25,582 nt of DNA from Tubiluchus corallicola (GCA_030141605.1 JAQGDQ010001785.1:1-25582), one strand, 5' to 3'. Shown: positions 11,301-18,431, numbered from the stretch's first letter. A program made the numbers and translations. The notes: generated from the letters alone by a model not told the origin.

Positions 11301-11515
11301 GCGAACACCTGAATCCATGTTCACCGAATAACAATCCATGTAGAAATGATGAAGTATGTTCAATAATTAACGATCCACCTGAAGCTCACTGTGTGAAGTG
11401 TGAGACGAGGAAAATACTGCAGAGTGATTTGATAAGAATGAAGCGTGAAAGAAGAAGAAGAATTCTAAACAAACGACTTGAATTAGCACCCAGGAGCAAG
11501 GGAAGCAAGAAATAA
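5484..11515 (+). CDS. Secreted Ig-EGF protein, four coding exons, 409 aa (predicted splicing)
   Basis: Proposed join: 5484-5535, 6733-6878, 9034-9256, 10707-11515 (1230 nt). Intron phases are 1, 0, 1 and each junction keeps frame. The product starts with signal peptide MRFEIVITIIVLLCGTY. One Ig domain (about residues 30-140) has EPQNATV, VLDC, KWYRAP and DEGEWYCQ. This pattern resembles the first Ig of nephrin/Kirrel/echinoid proteins. Five EGF-like repeats follow (about 142-174, 180-216, 223-254, 260-297, 303-339), joined by short NP linkers. A sixth EGF (345-372) stops after its fourth Cys. The protein ends in a basic 37-residue tail with RMKRERRRR. There is no membrane segment, so this isoform should be secreted. 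Five EGFs in a single exon is unusual. Inferred role: extracellular adhesion or recognition. Family assignment is by motif only. Confidence 0.75.
5542..6726 (+). other. Intron 1 of the Ig-EGF gene
   Basis: AT-rich sequence. An open stretch at 6141-6644 has no upstream ATG, biased AT-rich codons and no domain; I regard it as chance. A motif CCATCTTGAATTCA / GTCATCTTGAATTCA occurs twice (about 6376 and 6454), perhaps from a degraded repeat. Nothing else was recognised. Confidence 0.5.
6733..6878 (+). CDS. Ig-EGF gene, exon 2 (first half of Ig domain)
   Basis: The acceptor is a T-rich tract ending TTTATTTAG (AG at 6731-6732). The exon begins in phase 1 and codes SSEGKGPVSG to the first Ig Cys (VLDCGV) and NWVAYE. 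The donor is GAA/GTAGGA at 6879. Reading through instead meets a stop at 6918-6920. Confidence 0.7.
6927..6959 (+). repeat. (GA)n microsatellite, left of LINE relic
   Basis: Nearly pure AG dinucleotides directly adjoining the 3' end of the antisense LINE relic. A matching (GA)n tract lies at its other end (8260-8330). Confidence 0.85.
6960..8260 (-). mobile_element. Decayed non-LTR retrotransposon (LINE) reverse-transcriptase relic
   Basis: The minus strand codes reverse-transcriptase motifs in order: NYRPIAL (near 8240), IDASKAFDRVN (near 8030), GVRQGGKMSPFLFN (near 7860), YADD (near 7740) and KYLGHII (near 7530), ending WWRLLL before TAA at 7090-7092. A one-base frameshift near 8206 splits the frame. 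Everything 5' of the NYRPIAL region (endonuclease, ORF1) is missing. After the stop come ~130 bases of 3' UTR and a short TAAATCAAATCAAAT tail. The motifs fit the CR1/L2/Jockey-like group, but the clade is not certain. It lies antisense in intron 2 of the Ig-EGF gene. 5' truncation is typical of LINE insertion. Confidence 0.85.
8260..8330 (+). repeat. (GA)n microsatellite, right of LINE relic
   Basis: About 65 bases of GAGA with rare interruptions, touching the truncated 5' end of the LINE relic. It continues into a short GGGGGAAGAGAGAG imperfection. Confidence 0.85.
8371..8640. mobile_element. Foldback element in intron 2
   Basis: The left arm from CCTTTATAGTCT (8373) pairs with a right arm ending GACTATAAAGG (8629-8639). 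Inner pairs include ATATTTATTCA with TGAATAAATAT and GTACGTACCAATG with CATTGGTACATAC. The loop is at about 8492-8510. It has no coding potential. It lies 40 bases after the GA tract, so it may have inserted separately from the LINE. Confidence 0.75.
9034..9256 (+). CDS. Ig-EGF gene, exon 3 (second half of Ig domain)
   Basis: The acceptor is CTTTTTTCAG (AG at 9032-9033). The exon starts in phase 0 with VKWYRAPSN, the conserved Ig Trp. It continues through SLRISGATFEDEGEWYCQ, the second Ig Cys region, to AFITIA. The donor is A/GTAAGA at 9257. Two extra Cys (DCISTNEC) may form a local bridge. Confidence 0.75.
9400..9660 (+). mobile_element. LINE C-terminal coding scrap in intron 3
   Basis: The plus strand codes MPESKPVRLALNQALKST and then KPKTTWISRII-RDF, a signature commonly found after the reverse-transcriptase domain of non-LTR elements (R-P-x-T-T-W). 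Only this C-terminal part is present. It runs opposite to the relic in intron 2. Confidence 0.5.
9955..10090 (+). mobile_element. Second LINE C-terminal scrap
   Basis: GGCAAAACCAAAAAACAACT and the following bases again read as GKPKTTW-like with one-base slips, followed by IANRKQ-like text and a stop. It is a more decayed repeat of the 9400-9660 signature. The sequence between the two scraps, 9660-9955, shows nothing I recognise. Confidence 0.4.
10091..10700 (+). other. Remainder of intron 3
   Basis: Very AT-rich (runs such as ATTATTAATTGC). No coding signal or repeat structure recognised. It ends in the acceptor TTTATAG. Confidence 0.5.
10707..11515 (+). CDS. Ig-EGF gene, exon 4 (EGF repeats and basic tail)
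   Basis: The acceptor ATTTATAG ends at 10706. The exon begins in phase 1, so the first codon is split with exon 3, followed by CDQCQNGGTC. The frame stays open to TAA at 11513-11515. EGF hallmarks CxNGGTC and CxCxxxYxGxxC recur. A phase-1 donor-like GTGAGA at 11400, after the truncated sixth EGF, could allow splicing to unseen downstream exons. AATAAA at 11511-11516 overlaps the stop codon and could serve as a poly(A) signal for this read-through form. Confidence 0.8.
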
Positions 11516-11573
11516 AAATGAAAACGAAATTGAATTTAAAATTCGAAACCCTTTTAAAAATTAGAATGTCAAC

Positions 11574-11945
11574 TGCGCATTCAGACTAGCAAGTTTTATG
11601 ATTGTTTCTTTCTAACAGCAAACTCACAAGTGTGAACAGCTTTACGAGTTACTCTCAGTAAGAAATTGCAAACTCTCTGACAGTTTCTGTGAGTCGATTT
11701 AATTTCTAGTGTAAATGCCTCGGCAAGTTACTTTCTAGTGTGAATGCCTCGGCAAGTTACTTACTAGTGTGAACGCCCCGACAAGTTACTTTCAACATTT
11801 TTCGTAGTGAAATGAGGAAGCAATACTAACTCTCACTTACAATCGGAGAGTAACTCGCTGCAAGTTTTGCTCTCTAGACTGAACACACTTGCCAGTTACT
11901 TGACGAGTTAACCTGGAGAGGAGACTCGCTAGTCTGAATGCATCG
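11574..11945. mobile_element. Short inverted-repeat (MITE-like) element
   Basis: The left end TGCGCATTCAGACTAGCAAG (11574-11593) is mirrored by CTCGCTAGTCTGAATGCATC (about 11925-11944). Inside are three copies of a ~35-bp direct repeat, TCTAGTGTGAATGCC and CGGCAAGTTAC (about 11706-11795), and inverted bits of GAGTTACT. There is no ORF. It lies just after the Ig-EGF stop codon. Confidence 0.6.
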
Positions 11946-12009
11946 TAAAAGCGAGGGAAATTTAATACAATTTTTTATTTCTTTGTCTCACACAAAAACA
12001 TGTAACAAC

Positions 12010-12370
12010 AGACATAGACATAGACATTTTTATTTATCTCCTCATTTACACCAGTATACAAATTGACTATTATTTTTATAGTTATTGATTAAAAAGGTAA
12101 AAATTAAGCATAAAGGAAAGAGTTAGGGGGGTGCAGGAGAAAGGGTAGCGAAAGACCAATTGGTCATCGAGTCAGTTACCCTTCTCAGGTTAGTGAAAAT
12201 TGTAAAAAAATTGTAGTGCTGCTGTTAACATGAATTTATGGGGGGGGGATGGTATACGTTAAACATGAAAGCGAAATAACTAAATAAGCTATGCAACAAA
12301 GAAATAAAATGAAAAATATGAAATGATGATTAACAAAATATGTAAAGCATTTAACTAACCGATTATAACA
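12010..12370. other. Intergenic, possible LINE 3'-tail remnant
   Basis: Starts with AGACATAGACATAGACAT, a tandem hexamer such as often closes LINE 3' ends, followed by TTTTTATTTATCTCCTCATT. It contains G runs at 12126-12132 and 12241-12248. No coding signal. The LINE reading is tentative. Confidence 0.25.
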
Positions 12371-12429
12371 TAAAACAAACTAGAGAAAAGTCAAACCAAA
12401 AAAAAAAATAAAACATAGATAATAAAGCA

Positions 12430-13341
12430 GTGAATGAAACAAAATTCGTTATTGTGATTGTCGCGCGATATAGAAGCGGTTCCTCTTTCACTGGGGAAAT
12501 CTTTAACAGCCACCCAAACGTATTCTACATCTATGAGCCTCTGCATGCATTGTTTCATTGCTTTAAAATATTGCAACAACTTCATGTACTGACAAACGAA
12601 ACCTGGTCTCATGAACAAAAAACCAGGGTGAAAAACGAAGTGGTTTTAAATGTTCTAAACTGCATTCCAGACGAACTGTATCTCAATGAAAAATACAATA
12701 TGCAACATGCGAATTTGCTACATCATTCCTCAGCGGTTAGAAGATTTCTGTCATGTGACGACCAGCATGGATCTGATACCGATAGAAAATCGTGTAAAAG
12801 CGAGGATTTGCGAAATTTTCTTCAAAACAAGGACATTTTAATTCCCCAGGTTTGCAACGGTCATCTGTATTCGGTGGTCAAAGTTATTCGGATGACCGTT
12901 GCCGAGGCCGCAGAACTACTTGAAGACGAACAACGCGGACTGGACGTCAAACTTGTGCATCTAGTGAGAGACCCTCGCGGAATGCTGAGATCAAAGTACG
13001 TGTATGGAAATAGTAAACCTGTGTCGAAAGTAGAGAGAGACTCAAAACTTTTGTGTGATAGCATGTATAGAGATGTAGTTGTTGGTGCAGAAGTTCAGAA
13101 ACGCCGACCTGGTAAATACGTCTTAGTTCGCTATGAAGACATTGCAGCTGAACCTTTGAAAATGGCCAAAGAATTGTACAGATTTGCTGGTATTCCACTG
13201 CACGACCATGTCTTTAATTGGATATATAAAAATACGGGTCATGCAAGTAACAATGCCAATGACACTGTAGATGAAACGGAGAGACGTTTTGGGCAGTGGA
13301 GGAGGAACTCCACAGATACGTCGCTAAGGTGGAAATCATAA
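12430..13341 (+). CDS. Carbohydrate sulfotransferase-like domain (partial; possible pseudogene)
   Basis: The frame codes a Golgi-type sulfotransferase catalytic domain that would move sulfate from PAPS to a sugar. The 5'-phosphosulfate loop is RYRSGSSFTGEIF (residues about 14-26). The 3'-phosphate motif is LVRDPRGMLRSKY (about 178-190). A later conserved segment is GKYVLVRYEDIAAEPL. Relatives (CHST1/3-like) have an N-terminal membrane anchor and an ATG before the loop. Here the frame opens with no ATG until about residue 91, with AG at 12429-12430 as a possible but weak acceptor. The 3' end stops at TAA after LRWKS, while the next codons (ISAEYAKIIE) still look like family sequence, so the stop may be premature. 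Either a last exon of a gene whose first exon is unseen, or a recently broken copy. Confidence 0.7.
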   Translation: MNETKFVIVIVARYRSGSSFTGEIFNSHPNVFYIYEPLHALFHCFKILQQLHVLTNETWSHEQKTRVKNEVVLNVLNCIPDELYLNEKYNMQHANLLHHSSAVRRFLSCDDQHGSDTDRKSCKSEDLRNFLQNKDILIPQVCNGHLYSVVKVIRMTVAEAAELLEDEQRGLDVKLVHLVRDPRGMLRSKYVYGNSKPVSKVERDSKLLCDSMYRDVVVGAEVQKRRPGKYVLVRYEDIAAEPLKMAKELYRFAGIPLHDHVFNWIYKNTGHASNNANDTVDETERRFGQWRRNSTDTSLRWKS

Positions 13342-13445
13342 ATATCGGCAGAGTACGCTAAAATAATCGAATGAAAATGTTTTAAGTTCATGAAATTAGT
13401 AAAATATTTGTGATGATCAGAAACGAGTCAAGCTATCACGACACC

Positions 13446-13945
13446 TAGATTGAAAGTTGTTAATTAGTGAAATGTCAAATGTTGTGCTACAAATGCTTTG
13501 TTTATTTTTTCATAATTTACTCAATGTTATCCTCATATCTTCAGACACGGTTCGTTTAACTGCTGGAAAGATTTATGTAAGCAGAAATAATAACTTAAAA
13601 TGTTCGTATTAATTGGTAAAATGTCACTGATTCACCCTCCAGGCTGCGTCACTCAATAACCAAAAACGTATTTTTAATCTTATTGACAATATACAGTAAT
13701 TTAAAATTTTACTTTGTTAGTACCTTGCATGCAACGAATGCCCTGATTATTTTTTCAAACTTTACTCAGTGTTATCTGAACTTGTTCCAACGACCATCAC
13801 AATGACTACGCTTGACAGTCATCCCGGGAATTTAAATTTACAAGTTTTATGCACCATGCTGCCGGCGCAAGCCCTGCATGCAAAAAGGCAGTAAGTAAGT
13901 GGTATAAAATTTTAAGTTTTATGTAAGTGGAGGGTTTTCTTGTGC
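13446..13945 (+). repeat. Dispersed repeat, copy 3 (right part, with an extra partial unit)
   Basis: 13556-13945 is co-linear with about 1105-1500 (TGCTGGAAAGATTTATGTAA, AACGTATTTTTAATCTTATT, GTGGAGGGTTTTCTT). Just before it, 13470-13540 repeats the section GTGCTACAAATGCTTTG, equivalent to about 1270, so a short partial copy is fused in tandem. Confidence 0.7.
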
Positions 13946-13959
13946 TTTAATCCCAATGA

Positions 13960-14340
13960 GCTAATCAGTTTCTTGTGGAAGCACAAAAAGATAATAGATG
14001 ACGACAATAAAAAAGAAGAAAGGCAAAAGGGACAATTTTAATAAAATCAAAAGTAAAAACAATGTTAAGTAAGTTAATTAAATGTTAAAAATAGCCTTAC
14101 AATGATAAAACTGATAACAAACATATAAGAAAACAATGGTAAAGACGACAAAGTCAGATAAACAAAGGATAATAATGTTGTCATCATATTAGCCTAATCT
14201 TATCATATCTATGACATTCTAGAAAATAGTGTTTAGCATCTTTATCTTGTCAACAACATAAACAACATCGTTTTCTTTCTACATGTTTCTTAACAAAATC
14301 ATTAATTTGTTTGCAGTGCACTGTCAGCTTTGATGTTTTA
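13960..14340. other. Intergenic, no gene seen
   Basis: AT-rich sequence with A-rich strings (for example near 14000-14060). No domain, repeat or RNA gene recognised. Confidence 0.5.
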
Positions 14341-14344
14341 ATGC

Positions 14345-14948
14345 ATGTTCAGGGACTGTCGTGTTACGTGCAACTAACACACATGAAAAAAGTTCATCTG
14401 GTGCAGTCCCGGGGTGATCTCAGGGTCAATCTCAGGGTGATTTTTAGAAAAAAATCGTTTATCTTTATCTCATTATGTCGAAAAAGGAAAGTCGGACCCA
14501 GGGATGAAAAAAAACAATTTGTGGCTTCAGCCACGAAACAAATGATCAAAACATGAAAAGGGCAGGACGTCAGAAGATTTTTTGCCTCCGTGTGCAACAC
14601 GTACTTGCTCTGTCACTGAACTTAGAACAAGTACAATAAACTAAAATTGACCCTCACTGTAGCAGAATATTGTGCTAGTGACTTCATGCGGTTACTAAGA
14701 TTCAAATTAGGTCAAAATCTCTACTAGTTTTTGCTTTAAGAATCACAAAGCCTGAACCATTTCTGTGACACATTAACAAGTAAATGTCAACAAAAACTCG
14801 AATTGCAGCAAACATCAATTAAAATTAATTTCCCGGTGGATTACGTTCCATTGTAAATGTTCCCATGGGAAGAGCTTCTAAATGTTCCCCTACTTTTTCT
14901 CCTTTAGTTGTTTTTCTTATTTTACTTGTTGTCCTCCATTGCCATTCA
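14345..14948 (-). repeat. 3' flank of gene B, duplicated at the right window edge
   Basis: Read on the minus strand, this block matches the 3' flank of fragment D (25053-25582, plus) over its whole length, including TGGCTTCAGCCACGAAAC and TCTCAGGGTCAATCTCAGGG. The part nearest the stop also matches 3432-3770 behind gene A. The family poly(A) signal AATAAA (A and D) reads AGTAAC here, at about 14693-14698. The duplication probably continues past the window. Confidence 0.8.
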
Positions 14949-17669
14949 TCAGGGATCAGCACGTTGGCAGTTGCATTTCTTAATTTGCATAAAGAGTCGA
15001 TAATTGTTCTGCCAGTCTTTTAAAGGGCACACGAGTACCCCTCCTGCAGGTACTGCTGAATAAAACGTGAAATTTGCATTGTAGTGGAACACAGTGTACG
15101 ACTCAGTTAGTGAACTGAGTACATCCTTTTCTGCTTCACTGTGACTCAAATCAACAAATGAGAACTTCATTAAGTTAGGCAATGTGTGATTCCAGAGCCT
15201 GCATTCTATTTGACATTTATTTCTGCACTCTGTGTCAATTCCTCCTTTCTCCACACAGTTCTTCTCACATGTTGATTGACAATAGCCGTAATCTTTAACT
15301 GGAGAATGCCGCCGTCTTCTTGTGGGTAATAAAGTTGTTTTCTTCAGCTCATAAGGTTGACAGTTTTGCGAACACTTTCTTCTGCATTTCCGTTCTTCAC
15401 TACACTTCATATTATCAATACATGGACCAGCACAATAGCAGTAACATTTATTTTTCTCTACACAAGTCTTTTTGCAATCTGGCACACATGTATTCTGGTT
15501 ACTCGTTTCTGCACATCGGTCTGCGCAGATAGAATGACATTTTTCATTTCTGGTGTTCTCACACTGTACTATTTTCGTGCAGCTACGTTCGCTAGAAGCT
15601 TCACAATCCTCAATACATTCACCGTGCTCGCGTCTTCCTTTCACGGTGTCACAATTGGGTTTGTATTCAAGGATCAGCCTTTTTACACAAACACAATGAT
15701 GATTCGTACAATCTTCCTTACACTTTTTACTTGTATCCTTACAGTCATTCTTACACTTTTCATTATTCTTACATTTGTTTATACAGTCTTGCTCTGCATT
15801 CTTACACCTGTCCTCACAAAAGCATCGACACCTAATAGCTTTTGGATGCTTGTAATCGGGACAAAAATGTTCAGCACAGCGCCTAAAACAATGCTTAAAC
15901 GCGCGCTTCTGTCTCTTACATTTAGGATAACACTCCGATTTACACTCTTGATATAATTTACAATTTCTGATCACTTCCGGGGGTAGGCGCCGTTTTACTC
16001 TCTTTATTGTCCTTTTTGCCCTCACATTTTGCAATTCGGGATTTGAGGATTTCCAGTGCCTGCATTCTATTTTACATTTATTCCTGCACTCTGTGTTAAT
16101 TCCTCCTTTCTCCACACAGTTCTTCTCACATGTTGTTTGACAATAGCCGTAATCTTTAACTGGAGAATGCCGCCGTCTTCTGGTGGGTCTTTTCTTCTTT
16201 TTGGATTTGCATATTGCTACGCAGTTGGTTTGACATACTTCTGGATTGTAAGTAGCATCACACAGACTTGCACAGTCTCCCAAGCATTCTTCAGATGGCG
16301 TAGGAGAAACTGTTGTTGTTGTACTTGTTGGTAAGCTCACTGTTGTTGTTCTTGTTGTTGGTAAGCTCACTGTTGTTGTTCTTGTTGTTGTTAAGCTCAC
16401 TGTTGTTGTTCTTGTTGTTGGTAAGCTCACTGTTGTTGTTCTTGTTGTTGGTAAGCTCACTGTTGTTGTTCTTGTTGTTGGTAATAAAGTTGTTCTCTTC
16501 AGCTCATAAGGTTGACAGTTTTGCGAACACTTTCTTCTGCATTTCCGTTCTTCACTACACTTCATATCATCAATACATGGACCAGCACAATAGCAGTAGC
16601 ATTTATTTTTCTCTATGCAAGTCTTTTTGCAATCTGGCACACATGTATTCTGGTTACTCGTTTCTCCACATCGGTCTGTGCAGATAGAATGACATTTTTC
16701 ATTTCTGGTGTTCTCACACTGTACTATTTTCGTGCAGCTACGTTCTAGTTCACAATCCTCAATACATTCACCGTGCTCGTGTCTTCCTTTCACGGTGTCA
16801 CAATTGGGTTTGTATTCAAGGGTCAGCCTTTTTACACAAACGCAATGATGATTCGTACAATCTTCCTTACACTTTTTACTTGTATCCTTACAGTCATTCT
16901 TACACTTTTCATTATTCTTACATTTGTTTATACAGTCTTGCTCTGTATTCTTGCACCTGTCCTCACAGAAGCATCGACACCTAATAGCTTTTGGATGCTT
17001 GTAATCGGGACAAAAATGTTCAGCACAGCGCCTAAAACAATGCTTAAACGCGCGCTTCTGTCTCTTACATTTAGGATAACACTCCGATTTACACTCTTGA
17101 TATAATTTACAATTTCCGATCACTTCCGGGGGTAGGCGTCGTTTTATTCTCTTTGTTTTTCTTTTTGCCCTCACATTTTGCAATTCGGGATTTGAGTTTT
17201 TCTGATGAACAGGACTAATATTTTCAAATACTTTCAAGCTAACTGATGCAATGCTACATCTCACTCGTGTCTCATTATTGTAGAGAACCGCTGCAAGGCA
17301 GGTACTTTTTCCAGTTGGCTTTTCTGTAGGTTCCGTTATTTTTATGCCACAGTCCTTTATTTCGTTCCATGTTACATATCTTACAGACTCTAAGTTAACT
17401 TCAGACTGTTCCACTAAGTAATGTTTAGTGCAGTCTTGCTTGCAGATTGTTTCTGAGCCAATAGAACACATTTCATCCAAATCATAATCTGAGAATATTC
17501 CTGTGTTAATTTTAAACTCTCGTTGAAAACCGTCAACTGGACGAGCAAAATCGCAAACATCAGAACTGTTTGAATAGAATATTTCAAATCCCCAAGTTTC
17601 AATGGAAAACAGGAGAAAGTTTAGCAATATTATTGCATTAATGCATCTACAGGTTAGTAAAAACCACAT
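14949..17669 (-). CDS. Gene B: two-unit secreted Cys-rich, furin-site, mucin-linker protein (906 aa)
   Basis: Family not recognised; paralogue of gene A. The ATG at 17669-17667 is followed by a signal-peptide-like stretch (residues about 10-27). The N-terminal domain (about 36-158) has seven Cys. Unit 1 (159-539): basic cluster RAKRKTKRIKRR (167-178), a Cys-rich module with 38 Cys by my count (187-385) dominated by CxxxC spacing, six copies of a ten-residue Thr repeat (PTTRTTTVSL; 397-456), a short Cys module, RRRR (497-500) and a further Cys module. Unit 2 (541-826) repeats this almost exactly but lacks the Thr linker and the short Cys module. The C-terminal domain (827-906) ends KKCNCQRADP. 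The basic clusters predict furin-type cleavage into several Cys-rich peptides. TATA and SOX-like motifs lie upstream. It appears intronless. Inferred: abundant extracellular product; actual function unknown. Confidence 0.8.
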   Translation of the reverse strand: MWFLLTCRCINAIILLNFLLFSIETWGFEIFYSNSSDVCDFARPVDGFQREFKINTGIFSDYDLDEMCSIGSETICKQDCTKHYLVEQSEVNLESVRYVTWNEIKDCGIKITEPTEKPTGKSTCLAAVLYNNETRVRCSIASVSLKVFENISPVHQKNSNPELQNVRAKRKTKRIKRRLPPEVIGNCKLYQECKSECYPKCKRQKRAFKHCFRRCAEHFCPDYKHPKAIRCRCFCEDRCKNTEQDCINKCKNNEKCKNDCKDTSKKCKEDCTNHHCVCVKRLTLEYKPNCDTVKGRHEHGECIEDCELERSCTKIVQCENTRNEKCHSICTDRCGETSNQNTCVPDCKKTCIEKNKCYCYCAGPCIDDMKCSEERKCRRKCSQNCQPYELKRTTLLPTTRTTTVSLPTTRTTTVSLPTTRTTTVSLTTTRTTTVSLPTTRTTTVSLPTSTTTTVSPTPSEECLGDCASLCDATYNPEVCQTNCVAICKSKKKKRPTRRRRHSPVKDYGYCQTTCEKNCVEKGGINTECRNKCKIECRHWKSSNPELQNVRAKRTIKRVKRRLPPEVIRNCKLYQECKSECYPKCKRQKRAFKHCFRRCAEHFCPDYKHPKAIRCRCFCEDRCKNAEQDCINKCKNNEKCKNDCKDTSKKCKEDCTNHHCVCVKRLILEYKPNCDTVKGRREHGECIEDCEASSERSCTKIVQCENTRNEKCHSICADRCAETSNQNTCVPDCKKTCVEKNKCYCYCAGPCIDNMKCSEERKCRRKCSQNCQPYELKKTTLLPTRRRRHSPVKDYGYCQSTCEKNCVEKGGIDTECRNKCQIECRLWNHTLPNLMKFSFVDLSHSEAEKDVLSSLTESYTVFHYNANFTFYSAVPAGGVLVCPLKDWQNNYRLFMQIKKCNCQRADP
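15320..16049 (-). repeat. Gene B internal duplicate, unit 2
   Basis: Codes residues 541-784 and repeats 17198-16490 (residues 158-394) with only scattered substitutions, for example VKRR against IKRR at the basic cluster and an ASS insertion before ERSC. The near-identity at DNA level, silent sites included, points to a recent tandem duplication or ongoing conversion within the gene. Confidence 0.85.
16302..16490 (-). repeat. 30-bp tandem repeat coding the Thr-rich linker of gene B
   Basis: About six copies of a 30-base unit (plus-strand text GTAAGCTCACTGTTGTTGTT and continuation), each coding ten residues PTTRTTTVSL. Being a multiple of three, the repeat can change copy number without breaking the frame. 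Confidence 0.9.
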
Positions 17670-17875
17670 TGTTGTAACAGACGATTCAGAAGTTTCTCTG
17701 AATTAACTATTATATTCTCGTTTATAAGCACTTTAGACTTTGGAATTACTAAACAGCAGAATCAGAAAAGTGGATTGTTTTCTTAATGGAATAAACAATG
17801 CTAAACATGATTGTTCTGTCTTCATTGTTTTCAAAACGTTCCCAGGTTTGCTGTAATCAGTAATTGCAGCATACG
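17670..17875 (-). promoter_or_regulatory. Promoter region of gene B
   Basis: On the minus strand TTATAAA (17727-17721) lies ~55 bases before the ATG, a good TATA box. Further up are CATTGTT (plus-strand AACAATG, 17794-17800) and AACAATG (plus-strand CATTGTT, 17823-17829), arranged as in gene A and fragment C. The region from 17670 to about 17870 is shared with 18972-19215, and its upper part with 1577-1850. Confidence 0.6.
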
Positions 17876-17877
17876 TA

Positions 17878-18015
17878 AAGCTAAAAAAAGTCGCCTTGAA
17901 ATTTTATATCACTTGCACATTGTCTTTTTGCATATTAGACCTGCGTCGACAATAACTCTGTATAAAACATAAATTTAAACTCCCACGATGACTGTTGGCG
18001 TAGCCATTTTGGCGA
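17878..18015 (-). repeat. Dispersed repeat, copy 4 (right part, inverted)
   Basis: The reverse complement shares CGCCAAAATGGCTACG, GGGAGTTTAAATTT and GATATAAAATTTCAAGGCG with about 1345-1475 of copy 1. It sits immediately upstream of gene B's promoter, as copy 1 sits upstream of gene A. Confidence 0.6.
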
Positions 18016-18156
18016 TAAGTCTGTAAAGAAAAGACGGGATTTGAAGGTAATTTGATGCTTTAAAGGGGGGGGGGCGCTGTAGATCCGAGGTTCCTAAATT
18101 ACCCTTTATTTAGTAATCGAAAACGTGAGTAAAAAGAGAAAAAAATTTATATGCAG

Positions 18157-18431
18157 AACAGCATACTTACTTGTGTTTTAAACTTAGAACAGCATACTTA
18201 TTGATGTTTTAAACTTAGAACAGCATTATTACTGGTGTTTTAAACTTAGAACAGCATACTTACTGTGTTTTAAACTCAGAACAGCATACTTACTGATGTT
18301 TTAAACTTAGAACAGCATACTTACTGATGTTTTAAACTTAGAACAGCACACTTACTTGTGTTTTAAACTTAGAACAGCATACTTACTGATGTTTTAAACT
18401 TAGAACAGTATACATACTGGTGCTTTAAATT
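18157..18431. repeat. 31-bp tandem array, 9 copies
   Basis: The unit is TTAGAACAGCATACTTACTG plus ATGTTTTAAAC, with small variants (TTGTG, ATGTG, CACAC). Flanked by a poly-G run (about 18066-18074) and a poly-C run (about 18545-18560). Non-coding. It separates gene B's upstream region from fragment C. Confidence 0.85.

Noticed and set aside
12947-13198. Minus-strand frames opposite the sulfotransferase domain
   Set aside because: The plus strand carries clear sulfotransferase motifs, so these are shadows.
14311-14556. 81-codon plus-strand frame next to gene B
   Set aside because: Lies in the duplicated 3' flank; the copy at the right edge does not keep it as a gene-like feature and no domain is seen.
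15357-17105. Long plus-strand open frames (up to 199 codons), rich in Leu/Phe/Thr
   Set aside because: Antisense shadows of gene B: Cys codons and Lys-rich codons on the minus strand read as such residues in reverse, and both copies of the duplication show the same shadow.
18157-18431. CRISPR-like look of the 31-bp repeats
   Set aside because: Repeats are directly adjacent with no unique spacers, in a eukaryotic context; a simple minisatellite.
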